A stretch of DNA of 43,768 nt from an uncultured Veillonella sp. (lineage in GTDB: Bacteria > Bacillota > Negativicutes > Veillonellales > Veillonellaceae): the NCBI GenBank assembly GCA_900538355.1, contig UPXS01000016.1, positions 1 to 43,768 of the forward strand. The letters are read 5' to 3'. Under the pieces are notes generated by a model. That model was not told where the DNA came from, searched no databases, and saw nothing but the letters and a program-made list of their open reading frames with translations. Below are positions 25,506 through 33,970 of the stretch, piece after piece. The translations under genes and the position numbers were made by a program. The stretch's first letter is position 1. Each line of letters starts with the position of its first letter.

Positions 25506-26442
25506 AGTCTTCGATATATGGAATTAGATATTCGTATTTTGTACCTTTTAATTCATCTTTAGGGATAAATCGTAAAGATGATCCATTGATACAGTAGCGA
25601 AGTGAACCATTAGGACCATCTTCAAATACATGGCCTAAATGTGCATTACCAATGCGGCTACGGACTTCGATCCGATTCATGCCATAAGAGTCATCTTGAT
25701 AGTATTTAATAACATCCTTTGCGATTGGCTTTGTGAAGCTAGGCCAACCACAGTGAGACTCAAATTTATGGGCGGACACGAAGAGTGGTTCTCCCGTAGT
25801 GATATCTACATAAAGACCTGCTTTAAATTCATCAGTTAACTCATGACTGAACGGCGCATCCGTAGCAGAGTTCTGTGTAACTTCGAACTCTTGGGGAGAT
25901 AAAGCCTTGAGATCTTCCTCGGAAGGTTTATTATAGGCGTTGTCATCTACAAGTGGCTCATCAGATAGGCCTAATGGAATGTGACAGTAACCGTTAGGGT
26001 TTTTATCTAAGTAATCTTGGTGATATTCCTCTGCAGAGTAGTAGTTAGATAGAGGTAATACTTCAATAGCAAATGGTTTACCTTCGAAGGATTGAGCACG
26101 AGCTAAGGTAGTTTCAATAATAGCCTTATCGGCTTTATCTATATAGTAAATACCGGTTCGATATTGAATGCCTACGTCGCCACCTTGTTTATTAACGCTG
26201 AATGGATCGATGGCGCGTAAGAAGTATTGAATTAAGTGATCTAAGGAGAGTACATCTGCATCGTATGTAACCTTTAGTGCTTCCACGTGACCACTATCAT
26301 GACAAACATCTTCATAACTTGGATTTTCCGTAGGGCCATTGGCATAGCCTACTTCAGTGGAAATCACGCCAGAGATTTTTCTAATATACCCTTGAAGGCC
26401 CCAGAAACAACCGCCCCCTAAATATATTGTGTGTTCGTTCAT
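25504..26442 (-). CDS. msrAB: bifunctional methionine sulfoxide reductase MsrA-MsrB
   Basis: A 312-aa fusion repairing both stereoisomers of methionine sulfoxide. The MsrA part (1-~160) begins IYLGGGCFWG with catalytic Cys12. The MsrB part (about 185-312) has HCGWPSFTKP, RSRIGNAHLGHVFEDGP and catalytic Cys284 in RYCINGSSLRFI. The two CxxC zinc pairs of many MsrB proteins are missing (ITTGEPLF where others have CxxCGxPLF), so this is the zinc-free type. There is no signal peptide, so it acts in the cytoplasm. The ATG comes immediately after the stop of the MetE-like gene, with GGGGTGA as ribosome binding site inside that gene, so the two are co-translated. Confidence 0.95.
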   Translation of the reverse strand: MNEHTIYLGGGCFWGLQGYIRKISGVISTEVGYANGPTENPSYEDVCHDSGHVEALKVTYDADVLSLDHLIQYFLRAIDPFSVNKQGGDVGIQYRTGIYYIDKADKAIIETTLARAQSFEGKPFAIEVLPLSNYYSAEEYHQDYLDKNPNGYCHIPLGLSDEPLVDDNAYNKPSEEDLKALSPQEFEVTQNSATDAPFSHELTDEFKAGLYVDITTGEPLFVSAHKFESHCGWPSFTKPIAKDVIKYYQDDSYGMNRIEVRSRIGNAHLGHVFEDGPNGSLRYCINGSSLRFIPKDELKGTKYEYLIPYIED

Positions 26443-27564
26443 TTAATCACCCCAAACTTCATGAGCTATTTCTTTAACTAATGCAAGTTTAGCCCATTGT
26501 TGCTCTTCGGTCAATTGGTTGCCGATTTCACAAGATGCGAAGCCACATTGAGGGGAGAGGCAAAGTCTTTCAAGAGGAATATATTTTGTAGCTTCTTTGA
26601 TACGTTCTTTGATAACTTCTTTATCCTCCAATTCTGGGCGTTTAGATGTAATAAGACCTAATACGACTTTTTTATTAGGAGAAACTTCACGCAATGGTTC
26701 AAAGCCACCAGAGCGGTCATCATCAAATTCTAGATAGTATGCATCTATATTTTCTTTTGCGAATAGAATTGGTGCAACTGGTTCATAACCACCACTAGCA
26801 GCCCAAGTAGAGTTATAATTACCACGGCATACATGGGTTGTGAACGCCAAGTCATGAGGTCGCCCTTCGAGTGCTAAGTTATTTAAGCGTAGGTACTTAG
26901 CTGTTTCGCCTTCAATAGTAACGTTTTTATCTTTTTGGCGACCGGTCCAGTAAGCGTGGTCACAGCACATCCCCCAAGTGCAATCATCAAATTGGATGTT
27001 GCGGCAACCTGCTTCATAGAGGTCTTTAATTACTTGACGGTATGCAGCAGCAATGTCTTGAATTAATTCTTCTAAATCAGGGTAGAAGGAGCGTGTTGTA
27101 ATACCATTATCCTCACGGAATAATTCAGCTAAGAATTGGGATGGAGCAGGAATTGTTTGACGAGCCGTAGTATGTTCATCTTCAAATTGTTTTACGAATT
27201 TGAAATGCTCTACAAATGGATGGTTAGTACCTGTAATTTTACCAGTAAGGGCGAGAGAGCCTGGCGCAGTTTCTTGACCTACAAATTTGTAACCGTGTTC
27301 AAGTTCAATTTCTTTTACGCCATTGAATCCCCACATGAAATCTAAGTGCCAGTATGCACGGCGGAATTCCCCATCAGTAATAACAGGAAGACCTGCTGCT
27401 TTTTGTTTTTGAATGAGGTCTGTAATAAGACGATCTTCAACAGCTGTTAGTTCTTCTCTCGTAATATTTCCTTTTGTAAAAGCTTCACGAGCTTCTTTTA
27501 ATTCTGCTGGGCGTAGGAAGGAACCTACGATATCAAAATGAAATGGTGCTAATTGTTTGGACAT
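26443..27564 (-). CDS. MetE C-terminal-domain protein (YxjG/YxjH-like methionine synthase)
   Basis: A 373-aa protein matching only the C-terminal catalytic half of cobalamin-independent methionine synthase (MetE), like Bacillus YxjG and YxjH. It has FDIVGSFLRPAELKEAR at the start, zinc ligands in THVCRGN and LSPQCGFAS, and the substrate region YYLEFDDDRSGGFEPL. Such short forms may use methylated donors other than the polyglutamylated folate used by full-length MetE; the true donor is unknown. The frame is open upstream, but AAGGAGGA sits 9 nt before the ATG at 27564 (the ATG at 27570 is too close). It is followed directly by msrAB, and a LysR regulator lies upstream on the same strand. Confidence 0.85.
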   Translation of the reverse strand: MSKQLAPFHFDIVGSFLRPAELKEAREAFTKGNITREELTAVEDRLITDLIQKQKAAGLPVITDGEFRRAYWHLDFMWGFNGVKEIELEHGYKFVGQETAPGSLALTGKITGTNHPFVEHFKFVKQFEDEHTTARQTIPAPSQFLAELFREDNGITTRSFYPDLEELIQDIAAAYRQVIKDLYEAGCRNIQFDDCTWGMCCDHAYWTGRQKDKNVTIEGETAKYLRLNNLALEGRPHDLAFTTHVCRGNYNSTWAASGGYEPVAPILFAKENIDAYYLEFDDDRSGGFEPLREVSPNKKVVLGLITSKRPELEDKEVIKERIKEATKYIPLERLCLSPQCGFASCEIGNQLTEEQQWAKLALVKEIAHEVWGD

Positions 27565-27646
27565 AATCATAATCCTCCTTATATAAACGGTAAAACCGAT
27601 AGATTCGATAGGTTTATTATAACTAAGGATGAGCATATATAAAAAT

Positions 27647-27660
27647 ATCAATATATTGAT
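27647..27660. promoter_or_regulatory. candidate LysR-type operator
   Basis: Perfect palindrome ATCAATATATTGAT about 85 nt before the MetE-like start and about 25 bp upstream of the minus-strand TATAAT. Its position and dyad fit a LysR-family activator site; the neighbouring LysR gene is the obvious candidate. No binding data. Confidence 0.4.
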
Positions 27661-27810
27661 GTTGTATATAGTTTTAAGTTATATCAGTAGATTATTTTTT
27701 TGTTTCAGTTATATCGAGATATGAAAGTAATATAGTATCAACTCAATTGTAGAGTATCCTATACTTTTCTTCGGCGTATTTGATAGTAGTTAGATTTTCT
27801 ACATATATTA

Positions 27811-27890
27811 AAAAGCACTCCCTAAATCAACTGTACCCCAAAAATTGGACACAATTTTTCGAGGTGCAGTTCAAAATCGAGAGTGCTTTT
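27811..27890 (-). terminator. lysR terminator built from IS150-like ends
   Basis: Outer arms AAAAGCACTC (27811-27820) and GAGTGCTTTT (27881-27890) form a terminator stem with a T run on the minus strand, after the lysR stop. Inside is a near-perfect ~19-bp inverted repeat (27829-27847, 27853-27871): AACTGTACCCCAAAAATT one way, AACTGCACCTCGAAAAATT the other, each leading into a TGTCC/TTGGACA-like word. This looks like the two terminal repeats of an IS3/IS150-group element joined with the middle deleted. The element assignment is from memory of IS150 ends (TGTACTGCACCC...TTGGAC). Confidence 0.5.
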
Positions 27891-27947
27891 AGTTAAAGTT
27901 AAACTATTATGTAGAGCAGTTGAAATATAATCAAGAATCCTACAATA

Positions 27948-28886
27948 TTATTCTTTTGTTTCAGGTAGTTTAATATGTCTACCATAGTTGCCTACATACT
28001 GTTCTAAGGCTTGAATATATTCTTGCCCTAAACGGCTGCGATGCATTTTGTTGTTGGTAATGTAACCGATGTGCATCAAACCTTCTTCGGCGAGAGGTAC
28101 AGAAATAATATTCTCCCCATTTACTTCTTCATCGATAACACCACTTGATACGGTATATCCATCTAGACCAAGCAATAAACTAAAGAGGGATGCTCTATCG
28201 CGTACACGAATATGTTTTGGTCGTACAACAGTACTAAAGATTTCTTCAGAGAAATAGAAGGAGTTGTGATCGCCTTGCTCAAAGGAGATATATGGATATT
28301 CCTCTAATTCGTCCATAGACACAACCTTTTTATTAGCTAGTGGATGGTTTTTGCCTATGAAGATATGTGGGTGTGCGGTAAATAACTCTGTAAATGTTAA
28401 TTCATTAGTGTGAATTAATTTCTCTAGTACAGGTCTGTTGAAATCATTATAGAAGAGTAAACCAATCTCACTCTTCATATGAGCTACGTCATCGATGATT
28501 TCATAGGTTTGAGTTTCCCTTAAGGATACATCATATTGATCGATGCCTGCGCCTTTTAAAAGCTCTACAAAGGCGTTAACGGCAAAGGAGTAATGTTGCG
28601 TAGAAACAGAGAATTGTTTTTTACCACCGCTTTGACTTTTATATTGCTCTTCTAATAAAGCGGCTTGTTCTAGTACTTGGCGTGCATAGCCGAGGAAACG
28701 TTCCCCTTCTTTAGAAACAGTAATCCCTTTATTAGTACGGTCGAAAATGGTAATGCCCATTTCCTTTTCCAATTCCTTAATAGCCTTTGTTAGACTTGGT
28801 TGCGAGACGAAGAGTCTCTTAGCAGCTTCACTAATACTGCCTATATTTGCAATTGTTGTGACATACTTTAATTGTTGTAAGGTCAT
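27948..28886 (-). CDS. LysR-family transcriptional regulator
   Basis: A 312-aa LysR-type regulator: winged helix-turn-helix at 1-~60 (MTLQQLKYVTTIANIGSISEAAKRLFVSQPSLTKAIKELE), linker helix, and a two-lobed ligand-binding domain (about 90-300). An AAAGGAGG site lies ahead of the ATG at 28886. It is read in the same direction as the MetE-like and msrAB genes downstream, separated by its own terminator, and probably controls them in response to methionine supply, homocysteine or oxidative stress. The target is inferred from position only. Confidence 0.88.
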   Translation of the reverse strand: MTLQQLKYVTTIANIGSISEAAKRLFVSQPSLTKAIKELEKEMGITIFDRTNKGITVSKEGERFLGYARQVLEQAALLEEQYKSQSGGKKQFSVSTQHYSFAVNAFVELLKGAGIDQYDVSLRETQTYEIIDDVAHMKSEIGLLFYNDFNRPVLEKLIHTNELTFTELFTAHPHIFIGKNHPLANKKVVSMDELEEYPYISFEQGDHNSFYFSEEIFSTVVRPKHIRVRDRASLFSLLLGLDGYTVSSGVIDEEVNGENIISVPLAEEGLMHIGYITNNKMHRSRLGQEYIQALEQYVGNYGRHIKLPETKE

Positions 28887-28990
28887 AATGGCCTCCTTTT
28901 ATATATTACACTACCTATACTACTCGATTATAAGTATTTAAGCAATGTTATATATATGTTACAATGTACTAATAGAATAAAGGAGGACCT

Positions 28991-29518
28991 ATGCTTAAAC
29001 AAGTCATCGTCGTAGAAGGAAAATCTGATATACAACGTATTGCACAAGCCGTGGAAGCAGACTGTATTGCTACAGAGGGTTTTACACTTCGTAAAGGTGT
29101 TATTGATATGATTCGTGTAGCTTATGAAAAGCGAGGTATTATCATATTAACCGATCCTGATACAGCAGGGGAGAGAATTCGTCGCGTATTAACCAAAAAA
29201 TTCCCCAATGCACAGCATGCTTTTGTCCCTCGTGATGAAGCTTTTGCAAATGATGATATTGGCATAGAACAAGCATCTCCAGAATCCATTAGAAAGGCTT
29301 TATCTACATTACATGTAGAATCCTTGGAATCATCTAACGAATTTTCTATGGTAGATCTAGTTCGTCATGGGTTATCAGGTATGCCAGATAGTGCTGCTCG
29401 CCGTGCGGTTATTGGTGCTAAGTTAGGCATTGGTTATGGCAATGGGAAACAGTTTTTATACCGTTTAAATCACTACGGTATAAGTCGAGATGCTTTTGAA
29501 GAGGCTGTAAATAGTTAA
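28991..29518 (+). CDS. rnmV: ribonuclease M5
   Basis: A 175-aa Toprim nuclease that trims 5S rRNA precursors. The Toprim glutamate is in VVEGKSDIQRI (about 8-15) and the DxD motif in ILTDPDTAGERIRR (about 52-65). A C-terminal region follows that in relatives contacts the 5S-L18 complex. AAAGGAGG lies before the ATG. It is 13 nt ahead of rsmA, the rnmV-ksgA pair conserved across Firmicutes. Its 5S substrate gene lies at the start of this window. Confidence 0.93.
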   Translation: MLKQVIVVEGKSDIQRIAQAVEADCIATEGFTLRKGVIDMIRVAYEKRGIIILTDPDTAGERIRRVLTKKFPNAQHAFVPRDEAFANDDIGIEQASPESIRKALSTLHVESLESSNEFSMVDLVRHGLSGMPDSAARRAVIGAKLGIGYGNGKQFLYRLNHYGISRDAFEEAVNS

Positions 29519-29531
29519 AATAGGAGTTAAG

Positions 29532-30386
29532 ATGTTAGAATCAGTAATTGCAAGCCCTGAAGTAGTACATTATATATGTAAACGCTTCGATATTAAAATG
29601 AGTAAGAAATTAGGGCAGAACTTTCTTATTAAGAGAGGTATTGTAGACGAAATTGTACATGCAGCGGAATTGACACCTGGTGAACCTGTACTAGAGGTAG
29701 GTCCTGGTATTGGGACATTGACACAAGGGTTAGCACAAAGTGGTGCCGATGTAACTGCCATTGAATTAGACCGTCGCTTATTAGAGGTTCTAGATACTAC
29801 GTTGGCCTCTTATGACAATGTACGTATTGTCCATGGTAATGTGTTGAAACTCGATGTGCCAACCATTATGAACCATAAACCATTTAAAGTGGTTGCTAAT
29901 TTGCCATACTATATTACAACACCTATTATTATGTCTCTATTGGAAAGTAAATTACCGATAGAACGCCTTGTTGTAATGGTGCAAAAAGAGGTGGCCTTAC
30001 GTATGGTGGCTAAGCCAGGTACAAAGGATTATGGTGCACTATCTGTAGCCGTACAGTACTATACTGAGCCAGATATTGTACTTGATGTACCGCCTAAATC
30101 TTTCTTGCCGGCTCCAGCTGTAACAAGCTCTGTTATTCGCTGCGTATTGCGTGACAAGCCTCCTGTTGAGGTTATTGACGAGAAACTATTCTTCCGAGTT
30201 GTGAAAGCTGGTTTTGCGCAACGACGTAAAACCTTCGCCAATACAATGAAAACAACGGGCTTATCAAAAGACAGAATCGAAGAGCTATTAGCAAAAGCCA
30301 ATATTGATGGGCAACGAAGAGGGGAGACTTTTACCCTTCAAGAGTTTGCTGATGTAGCCAATGCATGGGCTGCTTTAATTAAATAG
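29532..30386 (+). CDS. rsmA: 16S rRNA (adenine-1518/1519-N6)-dimethyltransferase
   Basis: A 284-aa KsgA. It makes the two dimethyladenosines near the 3' end of 16S rRNA and acts as a check in late 30S assembly. Motifs are KKLGQNFLIKRGIVDEIV, SAM motif LEVGPGIGTLTQGLA (about 53-67), IELDRRLLEVL, and the catalytic NLPYYITTPI (about 123-132). A basic C-terminal domain (AGFAQRRKTFANTMK) follows. AATAGGAG precedes the ATG. It is the last gene of the rnmV unit, closed by a double terminator. Confidence 0.96.
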   Translation: MLESVIASPEVVHYICKRFDIKMSKKLGQNFLIKRGIVDEIVHAAELTPGEPVLEVGPGIGTLTQGLAQSGADVTAIELDRRLLEVLDTTLASYDNVRIVHGNVLKLDVPTIMNHKPFKVVANLPYYITTPIIMSLLESKLPIERLVVMVQKEVALRMVAKPGTKDYGALSVAVQYYTEPDIVLDVPPKSFLPAPAVTSSVIRCVLRDKPPVEVIDEKLFFRVVKAGFAQRRKTFANTMKTTGLSKDRIEELLAKANIDGQRRGETFTLQEFADVANAWAALIK

Positions 30387-30396
30387 AATAATGTAA

Positions 30397-30442
30397 AAAG
30401 AGCTCATTAGATTGATAACATATCATTCTAATGAGCTCTTTT
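30397..30442 (+). terminator. terminator after rsmA
   Basis: Stem AAAGAGCTCATTAGA/TCTAATGAGCTCTTT with a ~15-nt loop, followed by T. Confidence 0.8.
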
Positions 30443-30446
30443 CATG

Positions 30447-30474
30447 AAAAAAGGACCCAAATGGGTCCTTTTTA
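30447..30474. terminator. bidirectional terminator between rsmA and gltS
   Basis: Stem AAAAGGACCC/GGGTCCTTTT with loop AAAT and A/T runs on both sides. On the minus strand it ends gltS, two bases beyond its stop. Confidence 0.85.
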
Positions 30475-30475
30475 T

Positions 30476-31723
30476 TTAGTAAAGAATGCCAGCCATTGTT
30501 GTAATTAGGAAAGCATTAGCAAAGTCGATTAAGAATGCACCTACCAAGGAAACTACGAGCCAAGCACGAGGGGATGGACCATGTTTACTTGCTAAGGATA
30601 ACATATTAACCAATGCATTTGGTGTAGCACCTAAGCCGAAGCCGATGGCACCAGAACCAAGCATAACTGCATCGTAGTTGCGACCAAATAGGAAGTAGAT
30701 AAGGTATGCAAATACACAGATAAGTACACATTGTGCTAGTAAAATTGTAATAAGTGGTAATGCAAGATCGATTAATTGAACGAGTTTCAAGCTGTTGATA
30801 GCCATTGTTACAAATAAGGACAATGCTACGTTAGATACTGCGTCAAGTGCAGAGTCATTGATTTTGTAAGCTTTAGTGTAGTCACCAACGTTACGAATTA
30901 CAGCTGCACAAATCATTGCGCCGATGTATGCTGGTAGTGGAGTAAGAACGGATAAACCAGCACTTACGATAGTACCGATACCTAATGCAAGGCCAATCCA
31001 CATACAGATTGTTAAAAGATCTTGGGAATTGAACTGTTTGCCACCACTTTCAACGTGATCCTCAATCATGTCAATGCCTTCATCTTCCATTAACTCTGGG
31101 TTTTCGTAAGGTGTTTTAACTTTGTGCATTTTGATAATGCGTTCACCTACAGGAGCACCGAGAACTGTACCTGCTACCATGCCGAATGTTGCGGCTGCAA
31201 CCGCTGCGGATGCTGTACCAGGGATACCAAGCAATTGTTCGTAATATGGACCGAAGGCGCCAGCAGTACCAAGACCACCAATCATGGATACGGAACCAGC
31301 CATAATACCGATGATTGGTTCAATACCTAACGCTTTAGCAATCATAATACCTGCTGTGTTTTGTACAACAATCCATACTGCACAAGCGAGGAAGAAGAAG
31401 ATAATGAAGATACCGCCTTTTTTGAGGACTTTCAAAGAAGCCATCAAACCGATAGTAGTAAAGAAGGCAAGCATTAAGAATGTTTGTAGGGAACCTTCAA
31501 AGGTAATGTTCAAAATCTTATAGTAAGAAAGAATAGCAGTTAAGAATGCAAATGGCAAAGCCCCTACAGCTGGTGCAGGCATACACATACGTTGTAAGAA
31601 CTTGGAATGTTTGTTAATCCAAGTACCAATGAATAACGTGATTACAGCGAGGCCTACAGTTTGGATCATGGACAGTTTCAATGTCCATACATCGTTGACT
31701 AACGCTAAGTCAATAAGTGGCAT
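30476..31723 (-). CDS. gltS: sodium/glutamate symporter
   Basis: A 415-aa membrane protein of the GltS family, importing glutamate with Na+. About 10-12 membrane helices are visible, arranged as two similar halves. Each half has a Gly/Ala-rich re-entrant stretch: SVSMIGGLGTAGAFGPYYE in the first, and GSGAIGFGLGATPNALVNM in the second. The cytoplasmic loop between the halves (about 203-232) is acidic (ENPELMEDEGIDMIEDHVESG). AAAGGAG precedes the ATG. Sodium-coupled uptake would be helped by the Na+ gradient the NhaA pair supports. Related symporters carry other carboxylates, so the substrate is by family. Confidence 0.88.
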   Translation of the reverse strand: MPLIDLALVNDVWTLKLSMIQTVGLAVITLFIGTWINKHSKFLQRMCMPAPAVGALPFAFLTAILSYYKILNITFEGSLQTFLMLAFFTTIGLMASLKVLKKGGIFIIFFFLACAVWIVVQNTAGIMIAKALGIEPIIGIMAGSVSMIGGLGTAGAFGPYYEQLLGIPGTASAAVAAATFGMVAGTVLGAPVGERIIKMHKVKTPYENPELMEDEGIDMIEDHVESGGKQFNSQDLLTICMWIGLALGIGTIVSAGLSVLTPLPAYIGAMICAAVIRNVGDYTKAYKINDSALDAVSNVALSLFVTMAINSLKLVQLIDLALPLITILLAQCVLICVFAYLIYFLFGRNYDAVMLGSGAIGFGLGATPNALVNMLSLASKHGPSPRAWLVVSLVGAFLIDFANAFLITTMAGILY

Positions 31724-32198
31724 AAAATCACTCCTTTAAAATAAAAAATAAAACTTATATTTTATGGTATCATGAATGGTCGAAAAAAACTATAGAATAT
31801 ATAAGGTATAATAATTATATATTATTTATTTTCAACACTCACAACAACAGTAAAACCATTAGATAATATATAACTATGTTATGTATATATCATTTTATAA
31901 TACATTTATATTATATACAAAAATACGAGAAAGTAATAGTATAAATTACTTCCCTACATAATTATACTATATGTATTCGACTAAATTCTGTGATTTTCCT
32001 GCCTGTTATAAAAAAATAAACTGGAATATATTTCTAATTTTTATATATTAAGAAATATATTCCAGTTGTTATTATCAAGAGATTTATAGCGTGCTTAACT
32101 ATTGAGATTTGCAGTTAAGCTCATGTCTGCTACATAGTACATCTCGCATTTAGAAGGGCGGAGTATAGATCTAGAAAGATAGGCTATAAGCGTCAATA
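31724..32198. other. AT-rich intergenic gap with hairpins
   Basis: The minus-strand promoter of gltS should lie at its left end, but no convincing element pair was found. At 32020-32066 is the presumed prfC terminator. At about 32093-32120 is a second hairpin, GCTTAACT/AGTTAAGC. The 120 bases nearest prfC are less AT-rich than the rest and contain no reading frame I can support; they may be a remnant or a 3' untranslated part of prfC. Confidence 0.55.
32010..32066 (-). terminator. likely terminator of prfC
   Basis: Perfect 16-bp stem ACTGGAATATATTTCT/AGAAATATATTCCAGT (32020-32035, 32051-32066), followed on the minus strand by TTTATTTTTTT. It lies about 130 nt past the prfC stop. Confidence 0.65.
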
Positions 32199-33794
32199 CT
32201 ATAGTTCGTGATGAAGTTTTGGGGTTGTTAAGAATGTAACATCAGGATTACGCTCTTGAACCCAACCCATTTGCCATTCATTGGAGATAAGTACTACAGT
32301 ACGATCGCGATTATCCTTAACAATCATCGCATTGTCTACACCTTTTAAAGACGCAATATCTACTTCACCATCAATCCAACGAGCAACACTGTATGGCAAT
32401 GTATTATTTAATAAATCAACACCATATTCATTTTTTAAACGGTATTCTAAAACTTCAAATTGAAGCATACCTACGGCACCAACTACGAAGGAGTCGAGGG
32501 CACCTGGTTGTTCAAAGATTTGAACTGCACCTTCTTGGGCTAATTGAGTCATGCCTTTTTGGAATTGCTTACGCTTCATAGTATCTTTTGGAGATACGCG
32601 GGCGAAGAATTCTGGTGGGAACACAGGGAAGTCACCGAATGTAACCTTGTGTTTTTGTGCACACAGTGTATCGCCTACGCCCATTGTGCCAGCATCAAAG
32701 ACACCGATAATATCGCCAGGATATGCATCTTCTACGATGGTACGCTCAGTAGCCAAAAATTGTTGCGGCTGAGACAAGCGAATCGTTTTGTTAGATTGGC
32801 GATGTAATACGGACATACCTTTTTCGAATTTACCAGAGCAGATACGCATAAATACGATGCGGTCGTGGTGATTAGGGTCCATATTCGCTTGAATTTTAAA
32901 TACTAAAGCGGAGAAGTCTTCGCTTGTAGGTTGCACCATTTCTTCCACGGCTTGTCGTGGAGCAGGGGATGGAGCCAGTTCTAAGAATTTTTCCAAGAAT
33001 GGTTTTACCCCAAAGTTAGTCATAGCGGAGCCGAAGAACATTGGCGTTAATTCACCAGCACGAACCTTATCAAAATCGAATGGATCGCCAGCAACGTCTA
33101 ATAATTCAATATCATCAAGCAATGCTTGATATACGTCGTCACCTAATAATTCTTTCATGCGAGGATCCGTTAAAGCACCTTTTTCAGAGGCTAACTTTTC
33201 TTGACCATGTGTTTCGTCTTTTGCGAAGAGCTCAATAGTTTCGTGCTCTCTATCGTATACGCCTTTGTATTCACCGTTGATGCCAATTGGCCAGTTCATA
33301 GGGCAAGTACGAATGCCAAGAACGTTTTCGATTTCTTCCATCAAGTCAAATGGGCTGCGACCGAAATGGTCAATTTTGTTTACAAAGGTAAAGATAGGAA
33401 TACCGCGTTCTTTAGATACGGCAAATAGTTTTTTCGTTTGTGCTTCGACACCTTTTGCAACGTCGATAAGCATGACAGCACTATCGGCAGCCATCAATGT
33501 ACGGTATGTATCTTCAGAGAAGTCTTGGTGACCAGGGGTATCAAGTATATTGACACGACAGCCATCATAATCGAATTGCAATACAGAACTCGTTACGGAG
33601 ATACCACGTTGCTTTTCGATTTCCATCCAGTCAGATACGGCGTGTTTTGCCGTTTTACGAGACTTAACTGACCCCGCCAAGTGAATGGCACCACCGTATA
33701 AAAGTAATTTTTCTGTTAATGTAGTTTTACCCGCATCCGGGTGAGATATGATAGCAAACGTACGACGACGTTGCACTTCTTCTAAAAATGTCAT
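32199..33794 (-). CDS. prfC: peptide chain release factor 3
   Basis: A 531-aa translational GTPase that recycles RF1/RF2 from the ribosome after peptide release. The G domain shows the P-loop ISHPDAGKTTLTEKLL, switch II NILDTPGHQDFSEDTYRTL (DTPGH), and the base-specific FVNKIDH. EF-Tu-like domain II and an RF3-type C-terminal domain follow (QFEVLEYRLKNEYGVD). The length equals that of E. coli RF3 (529). AGAGGTG precedes the ATG. It is a single gene, divergent from topB across a 176-nt gap. Confidence 0.96.
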   Translation of the reverse strand: MTFLEEVQRRRTFAIISHPDAGKTTLTEKLLLYGGAIHLAGSVKSRKTAKHAVSDWMEIEKQRGISVTSSVLQFDYDGCRVNILDTPGHQDFSEDTYRTLMAADSAVMLIDVAKGVEAQTKKLFAVSKERGIPIFTFVNKIDHFGRSPFDLMEEIENVLGIRTCPMNWPIGINGEYKGVYDREHETIELFAKDETHGQEKLASEKGALTDPRMKELLGDDVYQALLDDIELLDVAGDPFDFDKVRAGELTPMFFGSAMTNFGVKPFLEKFLELAPSPAPRQAVEEMVQPTSEDFSALVFKIQANMDPNHHDRIVFMRICSGKFEKGMSVLHRQSNKTIRLSQPQQFLATERTIVEDAYPGDIIGVFDAGTMGVGDTLCAQKHKVTFGDFPVFPPEFFARVSPKDTMKRKQFQKGMTQLAQEGAVQIFEQPGALDSFVVGAVGMLQFEVLEYRLKNEYGVDLLNNTLPYSVARWIDGEVDIASLKGVDNAMIVKDNRDRTVVLISNEWQMGWVQERNPDVTFLTTPKLHHEL

Positions 33795-33970
33795 AGTTCA
33801 CCTCTATTGTTTCGTTTGTGAAAGTCTTGTTTTAATATATCATCTTCACACCATTCATATCTTTAAAATTATACATGATTTTGGTAGTTATGACCACTAA
33901 ATTGTAGTATAATGAGATTTCAAAGAGCGGCTTGGGGAATAGCCGTTATTTTATGTTAAGGAGGGGGACC

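Larger units (their letters stand above)
27565..27947. other. intergenic gap between lysR and the MetE-like gene
   Basis: It has no gene. It contains a TATAAT on the minus strand (27616-27621), a perfect 14-bp palindrome ATCAATATATTGAT (27647-27660) upstream of it, and the IS-end-like hairpin at 27811-27890. The rest is AT-rich with two GTTATATC words. No T-box or SAM riboswitch pattern was recognised. Confidence 0.6.

Noticed and set aside
27565..27650. SAM riboswitch or T-box ahead of the MetE-like gene
   Set aside because: The leader is too short and lacks the conserved cores; a LysR-type site explains regulation better.
32281..33671. Several plus-strand frames opposite prfC
   Set aside because: They overlap one another and a certain gene, with no ribosome binding sites.
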